Positions 7,035 to 14,839 of a DNA stretch of 36,138 nucleotides are shown here, piece by piece. The position numbers and the translations under genes were made by a program. Under the pieces are notes generated by a model that did no database searches, was not told the origin of the DNA, and saw nothing but the letters and a program-made list of their open reading frames with translations. Within the stretch, counting starts at the first letter, position 1, and every line of letters starts with the position of its first letter. This DNA is from an uncultured Bacilli bacterium (GTDB lineage Bacteria > Bacillota_I > Bacilli_A > RF39 > UBA660): positions 1 through 36,138 of the forward strand of contig CALVIH010000010.1 of assembly GCA_944329445.1 (NCBI GenBank), read 5' to 3'.

Positions 7035-8906
7035 CTAATTATATTGTCTTTTATTTCCAGTATACGTCCATCCATCAAGCGATGTTTGAGTTGACCATTT
7101 ATACTTTTGTTCACAGTAAGTTTTATATGTTTTTTCAGCTTTCTTACTATCCGTTGTCTCCACTGTTTTAATACAAGTGGTTCCGTCTAAAGTATAACCA
7201 GTATCGCATGAATACGTTACCTTCTGCGTAACGGTAGTCTTAGTACATTTCTTACCGTTTAACGTATATCCTGGATAATCCTCACACGTATACTTAGTAT
7301 CAGAATTAGTTATAGCACAATGAAGTTTATCTTCCGTCTGTACGCTTCCACTTGGACAAGAGCATACTTTAACTTTGGTTTTAACGGTACATTTAGTTCC
7401 GTTTAACGTATAAGTTTTAGTTGAAGTATTTTCTGGGCAATAATAGTCATGATATTTAACACACTTATTACCATCTATCATATCAAGACCAGCTGGACAG
7501 TAGTATTCAGTCGTCGTCTTGTTACAATACTTAGGATCAGAAGTTGCTGTTCCAATACCATCACAGTTGTACGTTGTGGTTGTTTTCGTACAGGTTTTCT
7601 TTGATTCATCTAACTTGTAATCAGAACCATACTTAGAGCAACTATACTCATCATACCATCTAGAACATACGTCACCGTTTTCATCATATCCAGCTGGACA
7701 AACTTTCGTTATGGTAGTTGCCTTTCTACATTTGTTTCCGTCATACAATGAATATCCTGGATATGCATCACATGAATACGTAGGATCTCCGTTTGCTACC
7801 TTTTTAAATCTCCAGTATTTATAAACGATTCTCGTAGTGGTACAAGTTTTACAAACAGGTTCCGACCATGAATCAACTTGTTCTAATTTTTCGTCTTCCC
7901 CAACAAATTGTAAATTAGATTCCGTTGTTGTAAGCGTTGATACGTATACCCATTTATAACCCGAATAAATTACATCAGCGTTAATTACGTCATAATTTTG
8001 GACTTCTTTATAGCTTACATCTTGTCTTTTTGTTGTTTTAACGGCACCTTTAACATCGTAACTATTAACTTTATTAGCGGTTACCTTCTGGGTTACAGTT
8101 CTTTTATTTGCACTATAAGTAGTTTTCTTGTAACCAGCATTAATGGTGGAAGTTTTATAATCAGTTCTACAAGTTGCATCTATAAGATCAGTAGAACTTG
8201 TAACAACCGGTTTAGCATCCTTAGTATCAGTAGAAGTTACGTTTGTTATGTTTTTCTTTGCATCCACCTTAATTACCTCAGAGCCATGCTTTATACACGT
8301 ATCTCCCGCTAGATAATATCCAGAAGGACAAACGTACTTATCGAATTTTTCGGTACACTCGTTTTTTACGAATTGATACTCATAAATGGTATTAGTTTTT
8401 TTAGTAGTTACCTTTCCTGTGTTCTTAGTTGTCTTTTTTGTTATATCACCAGCGTATCCAGACTTTGACGTAGTAGCTAAAATCTGACATTGGTCACTAC
8501 AAATATCATAACATCCATAATGCTCAATTATATAATCTTGTTTATCCGTACATGATAAATATACCTTTATTATGTATTCGTTTTCTAACTTGGTAATTTC
8601 AACGTATGAATCATCTTCACTACAATATTTACCATTAGAATCCATAAGCGGTAATATAAGCTTATTATCGATCATTTCCTTTAAGGTCATTCGCTTTGAA
8701 GAATTAATATCCTTAGGTAATCTTTCTAAAGTATAATAAGACTTTGCAACATCCTTCATCCTGTCAATGTTATCAGCGAAAATCTGATTGTTAAGTGGTT
8801 TTAAATCAGGCATCGGAAATAACCAAATAAGTAAAAAGATAAACACAATAATTAGAATTAGTCTTATAAGTAAATCTTTTATGGTTAAGCCTCTTTTTTC
8901 TTCCAT
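7035..8906 (-). CDS. Large cysteine-repeat surface-type protein with prepilin-like N terminus
   Basis: A 623-aa protein of unknown function. The N terminus, KRG followed by LTIKDLLIRL and then about 15 hydrophobic residues, resembles a class III (type IV prepilin) signal, but has Asp where prepilins keep Glu at +5. It may instead be a plain signal anchor. Residues about 45-150 are a globular stalk-like segment ending in a Cys cluster (CYDICSDQC). The rest is Thr/Lys-rich with roughly nine degenerate repeats of the form CPxGYxLxGxxCxK, giving 31 Cys in all. It ends in an aromatic tail (YKWS, LDGWTYTG). No LPxTG sorting signal is visible. The ATG at 8906 follows a GGGGAG site. It is monocistronic, and exported adhesin or pseudopilin roles are inference only. 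Confidence 0.8.
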   Translation of the reverse strand: MEEKRGLTIKDLLIRLILIIVFIFLLIWLFPMPDLKPLNNQIFADNIDRMKDVAKSYYTLERLPKDINSSKRMTLKEMIDNKLILPLMDSNGKYCSEDDSYVEITKLENEYIIKVYLSCTDKQDYIIEHYGCYDICSDQCQILATTSKSGYAGDITKKTTKNTGKVTTKKTNTIYEYQFVKNECTEKFDKYVCPSGYYLAGDTCIKHGSEVIKVDAKKNITNVTSTDTKDAKPVVTSSTDLIDATCRTDYKTSTINAGYKKTTYSANKRTVTQKVTANKVNSYDVKGAVKTTKRQDVSYKEVQNYDVINADVIYSGYKWVYVSTLTTTESNLQFVGEDEKLEQVDSWSEPVCKTCTTTRIVYKYWRFKKVANGDPTYSCDAYPGYSLYDGNKCRKATTITKVCPAGYDENGDVCSRWYDEYSCSKYGSDYKLDESKKTCTKTTTTYNCDGIGTATSDPKYCNKTTTEYYCPAGLDMIDGNKCVKYHDYYCPENTSTKTYTLNGTKCTVKTKVKVCSCPSGSVQTEDKLHCAITNSDTKYTCEDYPGYTLNGKKCTKTTVTQKVTYSCDTGYTLDGTTCIKTVETTDSKKAEKTYKTYCEQKYKWSTQTSLDGWTYTGNKRQYN

Positions 8907-8936
8907 CAAAACTCCCCCTTTGTTTGAATGCCATAT

Positions 8937-8965
8937 ATACTAGCACAAAAGTCATAAAATGTCAA
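8937..8965 (-). promoter_or_regulatory. Promoter of the Cys-repeat gene
   Basis: Consensus -35 TTGACA (8965-8960), 17-bp spacer, extended -10 TGC-TAGTAT (8942-8937). Confidence 0.7.
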
Positions 8966-9026
8966 CATTTATACAAGTACACAAAAACTACTCTTCTCTA
9001 TAATTATAATACTTTAAATATATAAA

Positions 9027-9056
9027 AAAAAGACCTATTCAAGATCAAATCTTTTT
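9027..9056 (-). terminator. Terminator of the addB-addA-glyA-folD-smr operon
   Basis: A 10-bp stem (minus AAAAAGATTT/AGGTCTTTTT, two G-U pairs) encloses a 10-nt loop and ends in a T run. The TAG stop of smr (9035-9037) straddles the loop and 3' arm. Confidence 0.7.
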
Positions 9057-9319
9057 TTTATGTATACAAGTGTACAACCTGGATTGTAATGATTAATGTG
9101 AAAGTCCTCAACATGTTTATTAGATTTTAAAACTTTATATGTTTCATCCTTTAAAGCCCCAGTTCCTACACCATGAATTATAATAACTTTTTCGTTTTTA
9201 AGCAAGTAATTATCCTCAACGAATTCTTTTATTAAAACCCTCGCTGAACTTCTTATTTCACCATGCAGATCTAAGGATGGTAAATTGGTTATAAAAACAT
9301 CATCCATGGAAGTTTTCAT
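9035..9319 (-). CDS. Stand-alone Smr-domain protein
   Basis: A 94-aa protein that is essentially one Smr (small MutS-related) domain. It has LDLHGEIRSSARVLIKEFV at about 16-34, carrying the LDxHG motif, and IIIHGVGTGALKDETYKVL at about 47-65, carrying the HGxGxG motif. Smr domains occur at the C terminus of MutS2 and alone; several are endonucleases acting on branched DNA or on mRNA in ribosome rescue. Here there is no MutS2 part. It is the last gene of the addBA-glyA-folD operon, 2 nt after folD. A nuclease role is inferred from the family. Confidence 0.85.
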   Translation of the reverse strand: MKTSMDDVFITNLPSLDLHGEIRSSARVLIKEFVEDNYLLKNEKVIIIHGVGTGALKDETYKVLKSNKHVEDFHINHYNPGCTLVYIKKRFDLE

Positions 9320-9321
9320 AA

Positions 9322-10158
9322 CTATCTATTTTGTACCCGATAAGCCTTAACAACGTTTTTTAAAAGCGATGCAACCGTCATCGGACCAACTCCCCCTGGT
9401 ACTGGTGTTATTAACGATGCTTTTTTACTTACTTCCTTAAAATCAACGTCGCCACATAAAGAATCATTTTCTTTGTTTATACCAACGTCAATTACAACAA
9501 CACCATCTTTTACCATGTCCTTAGTAATTAAGTTAGGATGTCCTGCCGCCACAATAAGTACGTCGGCGCGCTTGGTATAATCCTTTATGTTAACGCTCTT
9601 AGAGTGACAAATGCTTACGGTAGCATCCTGTTGAAGCAAAAGCTGAATAAGTGGTTTACCAACTAAGTTACTTCTGCCAACAATGCAAACGTCTTTTCCT
9701 TTAAGTGGGACATTATACATTTTTAATAATTCCATAACCCCCATCGGAGTACATGATACCAAGCACTCGTTTTCTAAAACTAAGTTTCCAACGTTTTGAT
9801 AAGTAAGTCCGTCAACGTCTTTTAAAGGACTGATTTCGTTTATGATTTTACCTTCGTCAAAACCACTCGGAAGTGGTAATTGAACTAGTATTCCGTTTAC
9901 TAAATCATCTTCGTTTAACCTTCTTATCTCATTTATTATTAATTCTTCTGATATGGTTTCTGGAAGATTAATTTCAGTAAAATTAATCCCAACCATCTCA
10001 CAAGCCTTTTTTTTGTTTCTTACGTATATTTTACTGGCTTTATTATCACCAACCATAATAACGGCAAGGGACGGGGTAAGACCATCTTTTTCTATTTCTT
10101 TTTTTATGTTCTTTTTTAACTCTAAACTAGCTGTTACACCATCTATTATGTTATTCAT
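9322..10158 (-). CDS. folD: Bifunctional methylenetetrahydrofolate dehydrogenase / methenyl-THF cyclohydrolase
   Basis: Interconverts 5,10-methylene-THF, 5,10-methenyl-THF and 10-formyl-THF with NADP. It is 278 aa, typical length. Visible signatures are [14 protein letters not shown] (catalytic Tyr and Lys) at about 43-56, GILVQLPLP at about 88-96, the Rossmann [10 protein letters not shown] at about 155-164, and [11 protein letters not shown] near 250. The ATG at 10158 has a GGAGG site 6 nt away and overlaps the glyA stop by 8 nt; the longer reading frame lacks similarity. It follows glyA directly: SHMT makes methylene-THF and FolD oxidises it, so the pair supplies one-carbon units. Confidence 0.97.
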   Translation of the reverse strand: MNNIIDGVTASLELKKNIKKEIEKDGLTPSLAVIMVGDNKASKIYVRNKKKACEMVGINFTEINLPETISEELIINEIRRLNEDDLVNGILVQLPLPSGFDEGKIINEISPLKDVDGLTYQNVGNLVLENECLVSCTPMGVMELLKMYNVPLKGKDVCIVGRSNLVGKPLIQLLLQQDATVSICHSKSVNIKDYTKRADVLIVAAGHPNLITKDMVKDGVVVIDVGINKENDSLCGDVDFKEVSKKASLITPVPGGVGPMTVASLLKNVVKAYRVQNR

Positions 10159-11389
10159 AATGCACCTCCGTATAAATCGGATGCTCATCGCATAACTTTT
10201 TAACCCTTAACTTTAAGTCCTCTAATATTTTTTTGTTATCATAATTAGTTAAGCAAGTACTAATTATTTTTCCAACCTCTTTAAAGTCGTTTTCATCAAA
10301 GCCACGAGTTGTCATTGCAGCGGTACCAAGCCTTATACCACTTGTTATAAATGGTGTTGTAGGATCATAAGGAATCATGTTTTTGTTGCAAGTTATACCG
10401 ATGTCATCCAATATTTCCTCTGCTTCCTTACCGGTTAAGTTAACGGATTTTTTAACGTCTATTAAAATCAAATGATTATCAGTTCCGTTAGTAATAACCT
10501 TAAATCCCTCTAGTTTTAAAACATCACATAAAACCTTTGCGTTTTTAACCACCCTTTTTTGGTACTTAATAAAATCAGGTGTCATCGCTTCTTCAAAACA
10601 AACTGCTTTGGCAGCTATAACGTGCATTAATGGTCCACCTTGAATTCCAGGGAACACGGTTTTGTTAACCTTTTTTATTATTTGTTCATTATTGGTTAAA
10701 ATAATTCCTCCCCTTGGCCCTCTTAACGTTTTATGCGTAGTTGAAGTTACAACGTCAGCATAACGGCAAGGATTTTGATGAAGACCAGCCGCAACAATAC
10801 CAGCAATATGAGCCATATCAACCATAAGGTAAGCACCACAAGCCCTTGCTATACTTTTAAATTCAGCAAAATCAATCGCTCTTGAATAAGCTGAAGCCCC
10901 TGCTAAAATTAGCTTAGGTTTTTCTTTCATGGCAAGTTTTCTTAACGCATCATAGTTAATCTGACACGTCTCTTTTTCTACCCCGTAATGAACAAATTTA
11001 TAATCTTGGCCAGAAAAGCTAAGATCATGGCCATGAGTTAGGTGACCACCCTCATCCAAGCTCATCGAAAGAATTTTATCACCTTTTTTTAATAGCGCAC
11101 GATAAACCGCCATGTTGGCACTAGAACCAGAGTGAGGTTGTACGTTCGCGTACCTAACGCCAAATAATTTGGTTACCGCATCAATGGCCATGTTCTCTAT
11201 TTCATCAACGAACTTACACCCACCATAATACCTTTTACCAGGATATCCTTCTGCGTATTTATTAGTTAAAATACTTCCTTGAGCCTTAAGCACGTTTTCA
11301 CTTACGAAATTTTCAGAAGCGATTAGCTCTATCGTGTTTTGTTGTCTTTCTTTTTCTTTTTCAATAACTTTAAAAACATTGTCAACCAT
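10151..11389 (-). CDS. glyA: Serine hydroxymethyltransferase
   Basis: PLP enzyme converting serine and THF to glycine and 5,10-methylene-THF. It is 412 aa, the family length. The start region has [17 protein letters not shown], then [18 protein letters not shown], the substrate-binding [14 protein letters not shown], and [16 protein letters not shown] with the PLP-binding Lys. The C-terminal [14 protein letters not shown] is intact. It starts 12 nt after addA. The addA stop TAG lies inside the glyA ribosome site (TAGGAGATGATGTAA-ATG), so the two are tightly coupled. Confidence 0.98.
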   Translation of the reverse strand: MVDNVFKVIEKEKERQQNTIELIASENFVSENVLKAQGSILTNKYAEGYPGKRYYGGCKFVDEIENMAIDAVTKLFGVRYANVQPHSGSSANMAVYRALLKKGDKILSMSLDEGGHLTHGHDLSFSGQDYKFVHYGVEKETCQINYDALRKLAMKEKPKLILAGASAYSRAIDFAEFKSIARACGAYLMVDMAHIAGIVAAGLHQNPCRYADVVTSTTHKTLRGPRGGIILTNNEQIIKKVNKTVFPGIQGGPLMHVIAAKAVCFEEAMTPDFIKYQKRVVKNAKVLCDVLKLEGFKVITNGTDNHLILIDVKKSVNLTGKEAEEILDDIGITCNKNMIPYDPTTPFITSGIRLGTAAMTTRGFDENDFKEVGKIISTCLTNYDNKKILEDLKLRVKKLCDEHPIYTEVHYE

Positions 11390-11401
11390 TTACATCATCT
11401 C

Positions 11402-14400
11402 CTAAACCATTATAAATTTTTTTAGTTTTATAGAGTATATGAACTTTCTAACCTTTTTAGCATTCATCTTTTGGGTAAGTGCAATTTCATACAAATCTAG
11501 TTGTTTTTTATAAAGTTCTTTAAGCTCGTCTAAAAATGAGACATCATCACTCTTATAATCAATGATGGTGTAAACTCCGTCTTTAACGAACAATAAATCC
11601 ATTACTCCACTAGTTAATATCTTACCACTTTTTGCCGATTTATCATAGTACGATGCTGGAATTTCAAAATTAATAGGCATTTCTTTGTAAACTTCATCGC
11701 TCAAAAGAACCTCATCGTATAAATCAGAATTTAAAAACGCAAACAAGTCATCTAATTTTAATAATTTCTTTTCTTCTTCGGTAATTTTACCGTTTAAAAC
11801 AATGCTATCAAGCTCGTTTTCTAAATCTTTTATACCATATTTTTTTATTGGTAATAACTCTAGGACACGATGGTAAAGCGTCCCAAGACTTGTACCACCT
11901 ATTTTTTCTTTCATAAAGCGTGGTCTTTTTATAAAATTATGCTCCCCTTTTAGATCACTTACGCTTACGTAAAGAGGTAAATAAACTTTATCCTTATCCC
12001 ATTCATAACCAGATACTTTATCGTACCAATCATAATCAAATTGCTCTTTAGTTTTAGTTTCAAATTTCAAGAACTCTTTTTCATCTATTTCTTTTTGATC
12101 ATAAACCTTTAATATTACTTTTGATTCGGTTGCGAACGTCGTTGGAATAACCATGCTAAGGCTTCTTAAATCCCTTAAGGAAGGATGTCTTAGTAAAGGA
12201 GCGATTAATATGTCTAAATAGTTTTTAACGCCATTTAAATATAGTTTAGAAACAAGTGTTTTATCACCCATCTTTGATGATGCCCGAGTAACAAGGTTCG
12301 TTAAGTTACTAGTAAAACCAGTTATTATTAACTTTTCCTTAGCGCGGGTTAAAGCAACATATAAAACCCGTAGTTCTTCAGATAGCATCTTGCTTTTTTC
12401 ATACTCTTTAAAAGCCATTATTGGAACTGATTCGTACTTTATTTTATAATCGTTATCTCTTATGTTACATACAAAACCTAAACTATCATTTATCATAACA
12501 TCGCTTCTTACGTCTTTAAAGTTAAAGTTTTTACCAGTTTCACTTAATATTACTACCGGATACTCAAGTCCCTTTGATTTATGAATGGTTGTTATTAACA
12601 CGTTATCTCCGTCTGATAATGGGTTTACTCCTTCTAAAGAACCTTTATTTAAAATAACGTTTTCTAAATATTCTATAAAATCATGTAAACTATTTTTATC
12701 TTTGTTTTCAAACTTTACGGCATGATTTATCATTTGCATTAAGTTTTTAAACCTTGAGGTTCCACCTTTTTGCGATGAAAGTATTTCTAAAACATTAAAG
12801 TCATTATATATCTTAGAAAGTGTCTTACTTATTAAATTGTAATTAGAGTATTTTCGAATGTTTAAAATCGCATTAAAGAAATTAGACAACGCTAAGTTAG
12901 AAGAACCTTTTAAAGATTCATACAAGCTAACGTTTTTATTATCAGCACGAATACTTGCCACCTCATCTAAACTAACGTTAACAAGGGAAGAATTTAAAAC
13001 ACTCATTAAAGAAACGTCATCAAACGGATTATCAATCGTTTTAAGAAGGCTTATAACGAGCTTAACCTCATAGTTATCAAAATATTCTAAAGCTGACTCT
13101 AAATAAACACTTACGCCTCTTTTTTTCAAAGCACTCGCGAAAACATCCGCGTTTTTTAAAGATCTTAAGAGGATTACTACGTCACTTGGTTTTATCTTTC
13201 TCCATAAGTTAAGCTTGTTGTCAAAAACTTTATACCCAGAAAATAACAACGCCTTTATTTTGTCTGCTACAACGATGGCTTCTTTTTGCGTTTTGGTAAG
13301 ATCGTCTTCTTCGTCTTCACTTTTTTCCATCCCATCTATTATTAAAACCTCAGTTTCTAAATTCTTACCTTCTTCAAACGAAGCACCTAAATAAAGTTTT
13401 TCATCATGGTCATAATTTACTTCTCCAAATGATTCACTCATCGTGTTTTCGAAAATAAAGTTACAAAAATCCAAGACTTCTTTTCTACTTCTGAAATTTT
13501 TAGATAAGGTAATTAAGTTAGGGAACCCATCTTTTTTGGCTTCCTTTTTATCTTCGTTAAATATCTCAGGGCACGCGCTCCTAAACCGATAAATGCTTTG
13601 CTTTACGTCTCCAACGATAAATAAATTTTCGTTATTATTAGAAATAGCATTAAAAATAACGTTTTGTAAGTTATTAGTATCCTGATACTCATCGATTAAT
13701 ATTTCCTTGTAACGTTTTGATAATGACTTTGCAAGAGGAGTTTTCTTTCCGTCCTTAATCAATAAGTCAATCACAAAGTGTGCTATGTCACTAAAAGAAA
13801 ACGAATTTACCAGTTTTTTTTCTCGTAACAAATCCTCTCTATAATCTTTTACGATTTCAAATAGCGTTTTTACTACGTTTTTTGTTTTTCTTTGTTCGTC
13901 AAAGAAGGTTTCGTTATTAATGAAGGATAATTCATTATAGTTTTTTCGTATGTCCTTTTTTAGATCGTCCCTTATCGTTTTATATTTAATCATTACCGCG
14001 TCGTCTTTATGTCCCTTTGGCGTTCTTAAGGTATCAAACTCTATGGTCCTAAGCCTTCTTTCTAAATCATCAAAATTACTAATCAAAAGAAAATCCGTAA
14101 CGTAGTTTTTTTCCTTTCGAACAAGTTCCAAGACCTTATCAAAATCATCCGAAGCATCATAAAGTTCTTCTATAAGTTCACTATAAAGTCCCCCGTAAGA
14201 CGCCATCTTATCTTTTATTTGTTTTAAGAGTAAATCCATGTAAAAAGTATTTTTTTCATCATAGTTATTAATTGCTTTACTTATGAATTCATCAGGAAAA
14301 GCAATGGTATCTAAAAACGACGAAACTTTTAAAACAACGTTTTTTATTAAAGCGGTGGTGTTTGCGTTAAACATATCCAAAACTTCTACGTAATTATCAT

Positions 14401-14839
14401 ACTTTTTAAACGCGTTTTTTAAAGTACGTTTTAACACCTTATCACTTAAGATTGTTTCTTCTTCATTTGATAAAATATTAAAGTTTTTTTCTATTTGTAA
14501 CTTGCTAAAGTTAGATTTAACAACGTCCCCATAAAAAGCATCCATCGTGGTTATTTTAGCTAGTGGTACTAATGCCAACTCTTTTTTTAAACGTTTATCA
14601 TCATTGCTGTTTAAATACGCTTTTTGTAGTTTTTCTTTTATTCTTACTCGCATTTCTTCTGCAGCAGCGTTAGTAAAAGTAACGATTAAAAGTTCACTTA
14701 CACTTACACCCTCTTCTATAAGTTTCATAACCCGCTCCGATAGAACCGCTGTTTTACCAGATCCTGCAGCAGCACTAACAATTATTTTTCCACCGCGCTT
14801 TTCGATGGCGCTTTTTTGATCAATGGTCCAACTGGGCAT
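11402..14839 (-). CDS. addA: ATP-dependent helicase/nuclease subunit A
   Basis: Helicase-nuclease subunit of the AddAB (RexAB) complex, which resects double-strand breaks for RecA loading. It is 1145 aa. UvrD/Rep superfamily 1 motifs are intact: Walker A SAAAGSGKTAVL at about 22-33, DEYQDTNNLQ (Walker B) at about 385, GDVKQSIYRFR, TTIHKSKGLEYPVVIL and VLYVALTRAKEKLIITG. The C-terminal RecB-type nuclease domain carries SGVMDLLF and TIIDYKSDD, with catalytic Asp and Asp-x-Lys, at about 1080-1110. I chose the ATG at 14839, which has AGAAGGTGAT upstream; the longer form would start with GTG. It overlaps the end of addB by 20 nt. Confidence 0.96.
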   Translation of the reverse strand: MPSWTIDQKSAIEKRGGKIIVSAAAGSGKTAVLSERVMKLIEEGVSVSELLIVTFTNAAAEEMRVRIKEKLQKAYLNSNDDKRLKKELALVPLAKITTMDAFYGDVVKSNFSKLQIEKNFNILSNEEETILSDKVLKRTLKNAFKKYDNYVEVLDMFNANTTALIKNVVLKVSSFLDTIAFPDEFISKAINNYDEKNTFYMDLLLKQIKDKMASYGGLYSELIEELYDASDDFDKVLELVRKEKNYVTDFLLISNFDDLERRLRTIEFDTLRTPKGHKDDAVMIKYKTIRDDLKKDIRKNYNELSFINNETFFDEQRKTKNVVKTLFEIVKDYREDLLREKKLVNSFSFSDIAHFVIDLLIKDGKKTPLAKSLSKRYKEILIDEYQDTNNLQNVIFNAISNNNENLFIVGDVKQSIYRFRSACPEIFNEDKKEAKKDGFPNLITLSKNFRSRKEVLDFCNFIFENTMSESFGEVNYDHDEKLYLGASFEEGKNLETEVLIIDGMEKSEDEEDDLTKTQKEAIVVADKIKALLFSGYKVFDNKLNLWRKIKPSDVVILLRSLKNADVFASALKKRGVSVYLESALEYFDNYEVKLVISLLKTIDNPFDDVSLMSVLNSSLVNVSLDEVASIRADNKNVSLYESLKGSSNLALSNFFNAILNIRKYSNYNLISKTLSKIYNDFNVLEILSSQKGGTSRFKNLMQMINHAVKFENKDKNSLHDFIEYLENVILNKGSLEGVNPLSDGDNVLITTIHKSKGLEYPVVILSETGKNFNFKDVRSDVMINDSLGFVCNIRDNDYKIKYESVPIMAFKEYEKSKMLSEELRVLYVALTRAKEKLIITGFTSNLTNLVTRASSKMGDKTLVSKLYLNGVKNYLDILIAPLLRHPSLRDLRSLSMVIPTTFATESKVILKVYDQKEIDEKEFLKFETKTKEQFDYDWYDKVSGYEWDKDKVYLPLYVSVSDLKGEHNFIKRPRFMKEKIGGTSLGTLYHRVLELLPIKKYGIKDLENELDSIVLNGKITEEEKKLLKLDDLFAFLNSDLYDEVLLSDEVYKEMPINFEIPASYYDKSAKSGKILTSGVMDLLFVKDGVYTIIDYKSDDVSFLDELKELYKKQLDLYEIALTQKMNAKKVRKFIYSIKLKKFIMV

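Noticed and set aside
7998-8312. 104-aa plus-strand reading frame opposite the Cys-repeat gene
   Set aside because: Its hydrophobic, Ser/Cys-rich look comes from the reverse complement of Thr/Lys repeats; no ribosome site.
7035-8906. Sortase-anchored surface protein
   Set aside because: No LPxTG-like motif, hydrophobic segment or basic tail at the C terminus; anchoring must be N-terminal if it is on the surface.
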